Shown here piece by piece: positions 26,101 to 32,665 of a stretch of DNA of 64,000 nucleotides (position 1 is the stretch's first letter; every line of letters begins with the position of its first letter). Under the pieces are notes generated by a model, which saw nothing but the letters and a program-made list of their open reading frames with translations, was not told the origin of the DNA and made no database searches. The stretch covers positions 53,997,539 through 54,061,538 of the forward strand of contig CM055100.1 of NCBI GenBank assembly GCA_029204225.1, in the 5' to 3' direction. A program made the position numbers and the translations under genes. The DNA is from Diphasiastrum complanatum (lineage: Eukaryota; Streptophyta; Lycopodiopsida; Lycopodiales; Lycopodiaceae).

Positions 26101-29007
26101 TTAGGACCCAATGAGACACTGAGATATGTCACACAATGCAAATGCACAACGTATTTTAGTATTCCCTACCAAGTTCTAACTTCTAACTAAAGTTTTATAT
26201 GCCAAATTTTCAACAAATTAACCAATAATATGAACTTGACTTCCATATGTAGAAAACTAGCTGGCACCTTCTAAATAGTAATAGTAAAATCACCTACTAC
26301 ACCACAATATGTCTTTGTTGACAAGGAGTAAGTAAATCATGCCTTACAATCATAAGAGACTAAAGAGTTATGTATATAGATATTATCTGATATGAAATCC
26401 CTAAGCTAGCCACTCTCCTAGTAGGCACGGACTCGGGCTTGGGCTCAGGCTCAAGCTCGAGCTCATCATCGAACTTATCCTCCTGATTTTGACCCTCCTC
26501 GTCTTTTTCTTCCTCGTCCTCATCCTCAGCATCATACTCTCCCTCATAATCCTCATCCACTGAGCTTGCAGAATCAGAAGCTGCCTCCTCTTGAAGAGCA
26601 TGGTTCGTACTTTCTCTCCTGCTCTCTTGCGTGATGCAGCAGCACGTCCCCCTGGGTTAGATAGATCATGGACTAGAGTAGAAACTCGGACTCATAAAAA
26701 ATGGGACTTGAAAACTCAGTGGGCAAATGAGATTAGCCTGCGGTCAATAGAGCCTCTTGATGGAGGAATTCATACATTCTTCCTTTTCTTGTGATCTAGG
26801 TAGTAGTTTCGGAACCTTTGTCATGTCAATCTCATCAAAGGCTAAAGTTTATTATCTATAATTTATAGTATATAGAATATACTTAATGAGTATTAAGCAT
26901 GATGCATCTTAGCATTGAGTAGTGAATACTTGTAATGGCTCTCTTGTATCATTGAATTTTTTTAAGAGCCGATTTGAATGGAAATATATACAAGCCTCTC
27001 CAGCTGCATAGTTGAAAGTATATTCCTCCTATTTGTATGAATGCTTCTTGGTTTCCAAGGGGAGGCTCGAACTTGGGACCAAAGAAACTTTGGATGGCAA
27101 GCTAACCAACAAAGCCAACCCCATTGGGTCTATTTGTATGAATGAGGGAGAACACACTCCAATTCCTTTCACATGCAACTGCTATGCAGTCCTGTGAAAG
27201 GATACAATGGCAAGCTTCTGAAGTCTGGGAACATTCAAGGCAATGTGTAGCACATGTTGTTCAAAAAACACAAGGATACTTCTCATTTACAAGCCTCCCA
27301 ACACAATTGGAAGTGTTGTCAGTGACTACCTTTGCAATTAGCTTAAGCCAATTTCCAAATGTAAGTCAACACACAAATTAAGTTTAGAAATTAGAATCTA
27401 GAGAGTAATGAGCGACGACTTGACTAGTACTTTTGCAAGCAGCAAAGACTCAAGTTTCAACTTTCAAGTAGTAGACATTAAGCTCAAGCTTCTAACTTCT
27501 TACTAGTTTAGTGAATTGTTTATACTTGGACAACGTTGTCTTTCTCGGCATCCTCAATGGCCTGTCCAATATAGTAATATATTCAAACAATCTATGACCA
27601 TCTAGGACCAAACCTGGTGCAGAGGTGTCAACTGATCTCAAGAACATGGTTCCCATGCAACAAGACACAAATATATTGACAATGTGGTGTCTTCTAGTAT
27701 TTGTTCAGCCATCTGATATGATTGTGCATCCAAACCTAAAATAGAGTTTATGGTAAAAGCATGAATGTTCAAAAGCATTGAGACTTTAAATTTTGAATTC
27801 AAAAAACGGATGATAAGCGACTCAGAAATAGCATCTTTCCATTGTCCACAACTTACAAGTGGCAATACTTATAATCTATTCAAGAATATATTTTGGACCA
27901 TGCCTTCTTGATAGGTTCATTCTCCACAGAGTTTCACTCAGCAATGAGCTCCCTTGTCCTCAATAGATCGATGCTAGGGCCTTCCCACTCAGATCCAAGC
28001 TTAGAAACTACTTTCATCATGCTCTTCCATGCAAGGGTTTAAGCTAGGTGAAAGGGAAGGTCGCACATGTAAAAGCACTTTCTAACTACAGTAGCAGCCT
28101 CTTGTTTTTATGCTGGAAAGCTGCCAAATACATATCTCTACCTCGTACTAGAGGTCTCCTGGTACTTGTGTCTGCATGAGAAAGACTAGGGCCATTGGGT
28201 GAGGGATTAATAGGTGTAACGGTATTTCGACGAGCAGAGGGAATGGGTTGTGCTTGTGATGTGGATGCTTCCAAAGAATCTTGCAATTGCCAAGGCCCAA
28301 TGGATTATGAGTCACGAATCACAAATTCACAATTGGCAATGACTTTAGAGTTGAGATTTCATTGAAATTTTATGAAGCTTAAACTTTAGGGTTTAGGATT
28401 TCTAGTTTGATTGAAATTTTAAACTTTAGAATCTGATTCGGTTGAATTTTTGAAATTTGAAAGCTAAACTTAGATCATAAAATTCAATTTGCAAACTTAA
28501 AACAATCTCAAAGGAGTTAGAACTACAAGTTTAAAAAAGTGTCAAGTTTTAATTTCGAATGCACAAGCTAGAAAAGCATGAGACTGTTCCATGTTGAACT
28601 TTCACATGGGGCAGTTGAAGCAACCTCGCTCGATGGTAGCTCCTGCCCCAGTGATGGCGGTGCCTGTGCCCATATGAAAATCTCAAATCCTTGTAGCCCT
28701 AGAAGGTGTGCCTTAATTCGAACTGGCCCACGAGGTATTCCTGCAATACTTGCAAGTCCATTTTTTTGTTCCTGATGTGCCATAACCTGACACCAACATC
28801 ACATGATCCCATAGAGGATCCCGTACTCTCAGCATTCCTCTCTCGAGTCCAAGGCATATCAATGTCTAAATCGAATCAGACTACTCTAAACAGATGACTA
28901 ATTTAAAATTTGAATCGGACTAATCCAATCTCAAATTTCAATGTCTCAACATAATTTTATTCACACACAATTTCACATGTTATCATTTAATACACAGGCG
29001 CACATTT

Positions 29008-29061
<54 letters not shown>

Positions 29062-31175
29062 GCGCACACACACACGCGCGCGCGCGCGCACACACACACA
29101 CATGCACAGACAAAACTCACACATTCAAACACAACACACATTTAAATTTTGAACACATTAAAAAACACACAAAGTTAAATACATACACACATTTAAACAC
29201 CCACGTGTCACGCACACATCTTTATAGGCGGGGCCGGCCGTTAACAGGCGCACTATGCACAGCTGTTTGCGCATAGCAAGGCCTCGAATTTAGCTAGTAG
29301 CAAGTGCGTGTAGGCTGCAGCAGGGACCGAGCAGTGACAGCAGGGATTTCACCACTCATGAGCACCAGCAGGCATCTAAACAGTACATCAATGTTCACGA
29401 GCAACGCTGGTAGGAAGTTGGGAATGAGCAGAAAGATCACATGTTCAGAAAATGAGCACATGTTCAGGACAAAATAGGGCATTTTTGTTCCAAGTTCCAA
29501 CTGGCCCCAGTGCAAAATAGGGCTTTTTTTAAAAATGTTTCGATCAACAAAAATCTGTTTCAAAACAAGAAGTTTCGAACATTCGTTTCAAACGATTCTT
29601 TCACATTTGAAATGCGTTTTGAGGCAACATTGATTCTAGCTATGCACATGCGCCCTACCATCCACCAATTCCTAGGTAGATAAAATGAGTGTATTGAGAT
29701 CTCCTCCCCTTGTATACTTGCAAGGTAGGAGTTTCCATGCCAAGCAAATATCCTTGATCAAGTGGCATGCATGCAATCCACGAGTCAACTGGTCAAGTCA
29801 ATAGGCCCGGTCCAACGTCCAGTTTCAAGTTAGGTGTGGGACCCAAGGAGTTGGTTCCCTAACATTCCCTCTCCCCTCCCTTTCTTCTAAGAAAGGAACT
29901 TTGGGAATCTCTGTCCAAGGTCTTGCTCCTTTTTCCAAGTCTCCTCGTCATCGGAATTTACCTTTTCAATAAGCCAAGTACTCAGTCACCTCCTGGTTTC
30001 TGAGCCCACGTTGCCGTACATCAACAATGGCTTGTGGTTCTAAAGGTACAAAGGTTGACAGATCCTCCAATTGAACTAGCTCATCCACTTGAATCAAACC
30101 ATACTTCCCACCGAGTCATTCCTTTAAATGGCTAAGGTGGACAGCTGGGTGGACTTTGATTCCTTGCAAAAGATCTATCTCGTAGGCATTTTGATTGAGT
30201 TTTTTTACAAAGAAACTGATTTTTAACTTTATAAATTTGGAACAGCCTTCTATTTATCTCATCGACAATAGTTTATGATATCATATATTCAAATTCCCGA
30301 CTTTATTATCATTTACTTTTTAACAAGTTTGAGGAATCTTACAAGACAGTACAAGTTGGGAAAGCGTAGTTAGACCAAGTTTGATTTGTCGAAAGGGTCT
30401 ATTATTTACATAGATGACTATTCCAGGCAGAAAATAGCTGAATATGGTCATAGGAATGGGATCTTGATATTCTAATGTTGAACATAAGTGGTCTTCTTCT
30501 GATGTTGAATCTTCACATGCAAGTATCAAATGACTCTAATCCCTTCCTGCTGGTGACCTTATATCATACTTGCAGTCCCTGGCAATGCTCTCTTTGCCCT
30601 TTATTCAGTATGAGCATTGACAGTCTGCTGGCATGGCAGGTGTAACTGGCAAGATAAACTAAATAACAACTATGTAGTTTCTTGCCGGGAGATTTTTTGC
30701 TTCTCGTGCATGGCAACACAATTTTAGCAATGCCAGAAAGTGGTCATGACCTTGTGCATGTTCAAGATTTCAGATCATCCATGATGTTTAGGACCATTGT
30801 CTGAACACCCATAATTTCGGAACAAGAGTTTTGAATGAGTTAGCATATACGTCTACAGAGGAAAGCTTTTTAGGGATGATAATTGTGTAGGAGCAAAATA
30901 AAGCATTTATAAGGTATTATGTGGTTGTTGTGATGCATATCAACTTTTTATTTCTAACAATCATCATTATTGGCCGTTGCATGTGCAGTATCAAGGATGT
31001 TGCATGTGCTTTTGTTGAGCTGAATGCTGTAGGGAAGATAAGATCAATGCAGCTAGCTGATAAACGATGGGGTACTAGTAAAGAGATTTTTTGCCTCTTC
31101 AAAAATGAAAGGTCAGATATATTGCGACCGTCACTGGCTTCTATTGTTTTGGAAGTCACAGATGATGTTACTTAA
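2491..31175 (+). CDS. POP1: POP1, protein subunit of RNase P/MRP (11 exons)
   Basis: POP1 is the large nuclear/nucleolar protein subunit of RNase P and RNase MRP, which process pre-tRNA 5' ends and pre-rRNA. I joined exons 2491-3122, 10918-11014, 11131-11244, 11476-11730, 12093-12214, 12512-13120, 13244-13352, 13539-14230, 24467-24522, 24597-24801 and 30989-31175. All junctions are GT-AG and all phases agree, giving 3078 bases and 1025 residues. The N-terminal POP1 domain shows 'VRRFAKARAPEL', an Arg-rich block, 'THLWHSKRFEM' and 'GRGSRALLKMANEGALVHD'. A POPLD domain (about residues 611-700) shows 'WSVILPMSWVRALW' and 'GAQAVGQREYRW'. The tail has 'IGFVTSLAPRG' and a conserved end. The start was chosen as the first ATG before the conserved block. 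Known plant POP1 proteins are somewhat shorter; the extra length lies in the poorly conserved middle, exons 6 and 8. No disabling mutation was seen. The 56-base exon 9 is the least certain. Confidence 0.88.
3753..3810. repeat. (CT)n followed by (TA)n
   Basis: A CT run at 3753-3777 passes into a TA run at 3779-3810, a frequent polymorphic site type, directly left of the hAT-like segment. Confidence 0.9.
3833..3892. repeat. GGATCC/GGTACC palindrome cluster
   Basis: 'ggtaccgcggatcc' and its exact reverse complement 'ggatccgcggtacc' (imperfect at one base on the right, reading 'tgatccgcggtacc'), together with 'ggatccgcggatcc', lie within 60 bases. Such clustered short inverted motifs are known in the subterminal regions of hAT transposons; here they precede a hAT coding fragment. 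Confidence 0.6.
4188..5480 (+). pseudogene. hAT-type transposase fragment, BED finger plus DUF659
   Basis: From the ATG at 4188 the frame reads 'DLWDEVDIVRRV' and then a BED zinc finger with Cys33, Cys36 and His50 ('RCRYC' to 'RLKGHLLG'). A Pro/Ser-rich linker runs to a stop at 5252. A different frame from about 5246 then gives 'GCSLMSDGWTD' and 'RRRPILNILVSS', the DUF659 signature of plant hAT transposases, before homology ends near 5420. The frame change near 5245 and the missing dimerisation domain make it a broken copy. The coding part is clearly more GC-rich than its surroundings. It is on the same strand as POP1, inside intron 1. Confidence 0.8.
5485..5705. repeat. degenerate ~80-bp tandem repeat
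   Basis: Three copies of a unit containing 'cagcytgcaaacaa' (near 5491, 5572 and 5652) followed by a purine-rich 'gaaa...ggaaatgg' stretch, directly after the hAT coding homology ends. Confidence 0.6.
5940..6290 (-). mobile_element. copia-type LTR end with primer-binding site
   Basis: 'gctctgatacca' at 5941-5952 is the reverse complement of the copia primer-binding site TGGTATCAGAGC (initiator tRNA-Met). The adjoining AT-rich segment to the right would be the 5' LTR of a minus-strand element. The right LTR border is not certain, and no gag or pol was found to the left. Confidence 0.55.
9955..10060 (+). mobile_element. tRNA-derived SINE head (degenerate)
   Basis: 'TGGCTTATTGGTTAA' matches an RNA polymerase III A box. 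About 40 bases on, 'AGTTTGATCTCA' is a decayed B box. The same arrangement is seen at 16490 and, on the other strand, at 27117. The length beyond the head is not defined. Confidence 0.45.
10918..11014 (+). CDS. POP1: POP1 exon 2
   Basis: Acceptor 'AAAATCAG|GGGG'. The codons give 'GRGSRALLKMANEGALVHD', the best-conserved stretch of plant POP1, which continues directly from exon 1. Donor 'ATG|GTAAGT'; ends in phase 0. Confidence 0.93.
11131..11244 (+). CDS. POP1: POP1 exon 3
   Basis: Acceptor 'TGTGACAG|GAT', donor 'GCCATG|GTGAGT', 114 bases, phase 0 at both ends. Encodes 'LETLELVLEPSPRML' and 'CYDNAM', matching the POP1 family. Confidence 0.92.
11476..11730 (+). CDS. POP1: POP1 exon 4
   Basis: Acceptor 'AACTATAG|ATT', donor 'GAACAG|GTGTGC', 255 bases. 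Encodes 'PVAPVMVIWRPSS' and 'RQLWIWVHAAAFD', both family hallmarks of the POP1 domain. Confidence 0.93.
11731..12092 (+). other. POP1 intron 4
   Basis: A 362-base intron between exons 4 and 5 with canonical borders; no embedded feature was recognised. Introns 2, 3, 5, 6 and 7 are 116, 231, 297, 123 and 186 bases. Confidence 0.85.
12093..12214 (+). CDS. POP1: POP1 exon 5
   Basis: Acceptor 'TTATGCAG|GTC', donor 'ACAAG|GTTTTA' (a weak donor). Encodes 'GELARLDLLGARAFQVLQK', which matches the POP1 region before the variable linker. Ends with two bases of a codon. Confidence 0.88.
12512..13120 (+). CDS. POP1: POP1 exon 6 (variable linker)
   Basis: Acceptor 'GTCTGGCAG|TCC'. Encodes residues 407-610, mostly low conservation, with 'ILSLTVYDPRDLP' early and 'CPILLLKH' near the end, both POP1-like. 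Donor 'CTGCAG|GTTGCT'. The frame also reads through the following intron (see findings). Confidence 0.85.
13244..13352 (+). CDS. POP1: POP1 exon 7 (POPLD start)
   Basis: Acceptor 'GCATTTCAG|ATG'. Encodes 'WSVILPMSWVRALWLPLL' and 'GAQAVGQREYRW', the first half of the POPLD domain. Donor 'ACTGAT|GTGTGT', phase 0. Confidence 0.9.
13539..14230 (+). CDS. POP1: POP1 exon 8 (POPLD end and linker)
   Basis: Acceptor 'TATGCAG|GCA'. Begins 'AGLPSFPFDFPD', the POPLD continuation, then a Ser-rich linker, 'GFVARTKLSLDTFLKEN' and 'ACFLRVLIRAPRKG'. Donor 'TTGCAG|GTTTGT', leaving two bases. The next exon lies 10.2 kb away. Confidence 0.88.
15594..15639. repeat. (CA)n microsatellite
   Basis: Uninterrupted CA run of 23 repeats in POP1 intron 8. 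Confidence 0.95.
16009..16109. repeat. 51-bp tandem duplication
   Basis: Two adjacent copies of a unit that starts 'catgggaggagtatgg' and ends 'gcctttgatggagg', with four or five differences. Confidence 0.85.
16488..16640 (+). mobile_element. tRNA-derived SINE-like element
   Basis: The A box 'TGGCTTGTTGGTTAAG' is followed about 30 bases later by a B-box-like 'GAGTTCAATTCTC'. A unique tail of roughly 100 bases follows. No clear target duplication was found, so the right end is approximate. Confidence 0.5.
16940..17690 (+). mobile_element. decayed Ty3/gypsy gag-protease fragment
   Basis: A zinc knuckle split by a frame change ('CYQCEN' then 'GHFKKDC', about 17138-17183) is followed by 'YTGSSHNFINVAL' (near 17350), a mutated retroviral-type protease motif, and 'FDMVLGVQ' (near 17550), typical of the Ty3 protease C-terminus. 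Several stops interrupt it. No reverse transcriptase follows. Confidence 0.65.
18926..19250 (-). pseudogene. LINE ORF2 endonuclease fragment
   Basis: In two overlapping minus frames the text reads 'GGVACLYR', 'YRWIRLIGQSLG', 'YYFPPETSSF' and 'GHIILNGDFNART', the order seen in the endonuclease/exonuclease/phosphatase domain of LINE ORF2. A frame change lies near 19060. The reverse transcriptase part is absent to the left, so the element lost its 3' portion. Confidence 0.8.
19256..19790 (-). pseudogene. L1-type LINE ORF1 remnant
   Basis: From an ATG near 19785 the minus strand reads 'MDYSTTKAFENFLAYELKLL', then heptad-like coiled-coil text ('VQSLRSEVTHLREEN', 'IQELQQELTQHKES'). A C-terminal block follows ('KSHNVRVHGIPDTQ', 'VWRAKKGNATLVIRF') that resembles L1 ORF1 RNA-binding proteins. 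Stops and frame changes break it. It lies directly 5' of the endonuclease fragment, in normal ORF1-ORF2 order. Confidence 0.7.
19972..20162. repeat. G-run and (GA)n in the LINE 5' region
   Basis: A run of about 15 G at 19971-19985 and a (GA)n run of about 31 repeats at 20100-20161. On the minus strand these are C and CT tracts in the presumed LINE 5' untranslated region. The open frames here are microsatellite artefacts. Confidence 0.9.
22880..23790 (+). mobile_element. decayed chromovirus (Ty3) RNase H and chromodomain
   Basis: 'VAIDASSFGVGAILL' and 'YYESRKFCSHE' (22950-23045) match Ty3 RNase H. 'SSRYFCTKKVFPFRW' and 'DINYQPST' (23140-23230) follow in the expected order. 'VKYSVQLDWCPFDEATWEPI' (23675-23740) is a chromodomain. 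The integrase between them is missing and several stops are present. Confidence 0.75.
24467..24522 (+). CDS. POP1: POP1 exon 9 (56 bases)
   Basis: Acceptor 'TTTTTCAAG|TAG', completing a Ser codon from exon 8. Encodes 'SSVAELVEIMHDVDALSY'. Donor 'CTATG|GTAATC' is followed by a 74-base intron that removes a stop at 24534. Phases fit on both sides, but an exon this short is the weakest part of the model. Confidence 0.65.
24597..24801 (+). CDS. POP1: POP1 exon 10
   Basis: Acceptor 'AATGGCAAG|GTG', donor 'GGGAAG|GTACTT'. Encodes a Lys-rich linker and then 'RLSIGFVTSLAPRG', equivalent to the conserved IGFVT motif near the C-terminus of POP1. Confidence 0.85.
26360..26620 (-). pseudogene. acidic-tail fragment, possibly hAT C-terminus
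   Basis: Minus-strand frame with 'RAAASRKRAGEKVRTM' and then a long Asp/Glu run ('YDAEDEDEEEKDEEGQ'). Plant hAT transposases often end in acidic tails, and a hAT remnant lies upstream on the same strand, but the catalytic part between them is missing. The assignment is inferred. Confidence 0.35.
27044..27129 (-). mobile_element. 86-bp tRNA-like retroposed insertion with 15-bp target duplication
   Basis: Read on the minus strand the insert has the A box 'TGGCTTTGTTGGTTAGC' (27117-27101) and the B box 'AGTTCGAGCCTCC' (27073-27061). It is flanked by the perfect direct repeat 'CTATTTGTATGAATG' at 27029-27043 and 27130-27144, the mark of target-primed retroposition. It has no long tail. It may be a very short SINE or a retroposed tRNA-like RNA. 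Confidence 0.75.
27480..28840 (-). pseudogene. second hAT transposase remnant (BED finger plus DUF659)
   Basis: On the minus strand, 'DPLWDHVMLVSGYG' and 'KKWTCKYC' followed by 'RIKAHLLGLQGFEI' (about 28825-28665) form a BED finger split by a frame change. 'MMKVVSKLGSEWEGPSIDLL' (about 28025-27965), 'GTMFLRSVD' (about 27650) and 'IGQAIEDAEKDNVVQV' (about 27570-27520) match DUF659 of plant hAT transposases in order. Multiple stops show it is dead. It differs in sequence and GC content from the intron 1 copy. Confidence 0.8.
29011..29102. repeat. (CA)n(CG)n(CA)n(CG)n(CA)n tract
   Basis: About 92 bases of unbroken purine-pyrimidine alternation with two CG blocks (about 29047-29066 and 29075-29090). 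This composition favours Z-DNA. Confidence 0.95.
29864..30240 (-). mobile_element. chromovirus integrase end and chromodomain, then LTR
   Basis: Minus strand, right to left: 'NAYEIDLLQGIKVHPAVHLS' (integrase C-terminal module), 'LVQLEDLSTFVPLEP', and a chromodomain piece ('RNQEVTEYL', then 'DDEETW' after a frame change). A polypurine tract 'AGGGGAGAGGGAA' ends just before a TGTTAGGG LTR start at 29864. The neighbouring 29600-29863 would be LTR. It is related to the fragment at 46943-47470. Confidence 0.75.
30989..31175 (+). CDS. POP1: POP1 exon 11 (C-terminus)
   Basis: Acceptor 'ATGTGCAG|TAT' completes a Ser codon. Encodes 'VACAFVELNAVGKIRSMQ' and 'LRPSLASIVLEV', the typical POP1 end. The stop is TAA at 31173-31175. 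Confidence 0.9.
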
Positions 31176-31860
31176 TCATCTGTAAGGGCAGTTGTATTTG
31201 TTACTACTGCCAGCAATACAGAAATTTTGGCCTTTCTTTAGTGATGACGAGTTGGTGAATTACATTGTGCAGTCTTATGCCATGTCAAGATACTGGTAAC
31301 ACAACTGTCTGTATTACAGCATTTATTGATGATCCTAGTGTACTAGATGCTAAAGATACGTGAAGTATCTTGTGAAAGTTTCTACGGTTTGAAAATATCT
31401 AGGTTCCATTTTAAATCGAAGAATCCGATGCATTTCACAGGCATTTTATGTGAAAACCATAATAAGTCGTAGTACAAAATTTTGCTTTCATACCAATCTT
31501 CATGTACATCATTGCCGAAAATTCTGAAGTTTAAAGATACCAGGGAGTGAATTAAATTAATCATCCGCTGCATGATATATTGAATCTGATGTTTGTTTAC
31601 GAGGATACTGGCATGTTTGAAACGATGCCCCTCAAAATGTTATATCTTGGTCAGTAAAAAGAGTGTACTAACTTCAACTAATCATCTAAATATCTTGGAT
31701 AATTTTAAAGTGCTCCTAAATTTTATAACTGAAATTAGCTCAAAAATATCTATTATCATGAATAACGAAATCATCATAATAAACTCTGGCTACCATATTA
31801 TATGCAATTATTTAATATGGACAATCCAAGATTTATTCAAATGTTATGACCATAGTTCCC
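31176..31860. other. POP1 3' flank
   Basis: The POP1 3' untranslated region should lie at the left end. No certain polyadenylation signal was picked out. The rest is AT-rich with only short frames. Confidence 0.4.
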
Positions 31861-32665
31861 AAGAACGCGTTCCGTACCGTTCCTAAGGCACCTTAGGAAT
31901 GGTTCCGAGGAACCGTTCCTAGAATTTAAATTTTGTATTTTTTGTCTAAAATATTTTTGAAGTGGGTAAATTTATTTAATCAAAATGACGATCATTTTTT
32001 TGGGGGCTAAAAAAGGTTTTTGTGCATAAAAATGGTTTATGTTTTTGTTCCTATTTGTGTTCCTAGGTTAAAGATGCTCTTAGAATCAAAATCAGGAACA
32101 AAACTTAGGAATAGGAACATAATAATTCTATTGGTGTTTCTAAGTCAAAATGTAAGTTAAAGTTGCTCTTAGCAACAAAAATAGGAACGAAACTTAGGAA
32201 CATGAATAAAAATAGCAACAAAAATTACGAACAAAATTGGAACATGAACATGAACATGAACTTAGGAACATAAATAGGAACAGGAACAAGAACTTGAATT
32301 TAGGAGTAGGAACATGAATATGAACTTAGGCAAAAGAACATGAACTTGGGAGCATGAATAGGAAATTAGGAAGAGGAATAACAAGAACTTAAACTTAGGA
32401 ACGAGAACATGAACATGAACTTAGAAATAGGAACAAGAACTTACAAATACAAATAAAAGCTAGAAGTCCTAGGAACTTAGGTTCAATAGAACTCTAAATA
32501 CTTTTGTTTGCGCATGAACTTGGGAACTATTAGAACGTGAACAAGATTAGAAACTTAGGAACAAGCTCTTGTATCTTCATAAGTACATAGGTATAAAATA
32601 AGTTTTTTTTTTGCCCCTCTGTATGGAACTGTTCCGTTCCAAAACAAGAACAAACACAAAATCCT
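31855..32665. repeat. GGAAC-rich degenerate repeat domain
   Basis: Bounded by 'gttccgtaccgttcc' on the left and 'ggaactgttccgttcc' on the right. Inside, dozens of short units such as 'aggaacatgaacttagg' run in one orientation between about 32090 and 32580. Confidence 0.7.

Larger units (their letters stand above)
24802..30988 (+). other. POP1 intron 10 (6.2 kb)
   Basis: Donor GTACTT, acceptor ATGTGCAG. It carries a minus-strand hAT remnant, a short tRNA-like insertion, a CA/CG tract and a minus-strand chromovirus end. Nothing recognisable was found in 24802-26350 or 30250-30985. Confidence 0.8.

Noticed and set aside
27044-27129. Functional tRNA gene
   Set aside because: Promoter boxes are present but I could not build a full cloverleaf with a proper acceptor stem, and target duplications show it is a retroposed insert.
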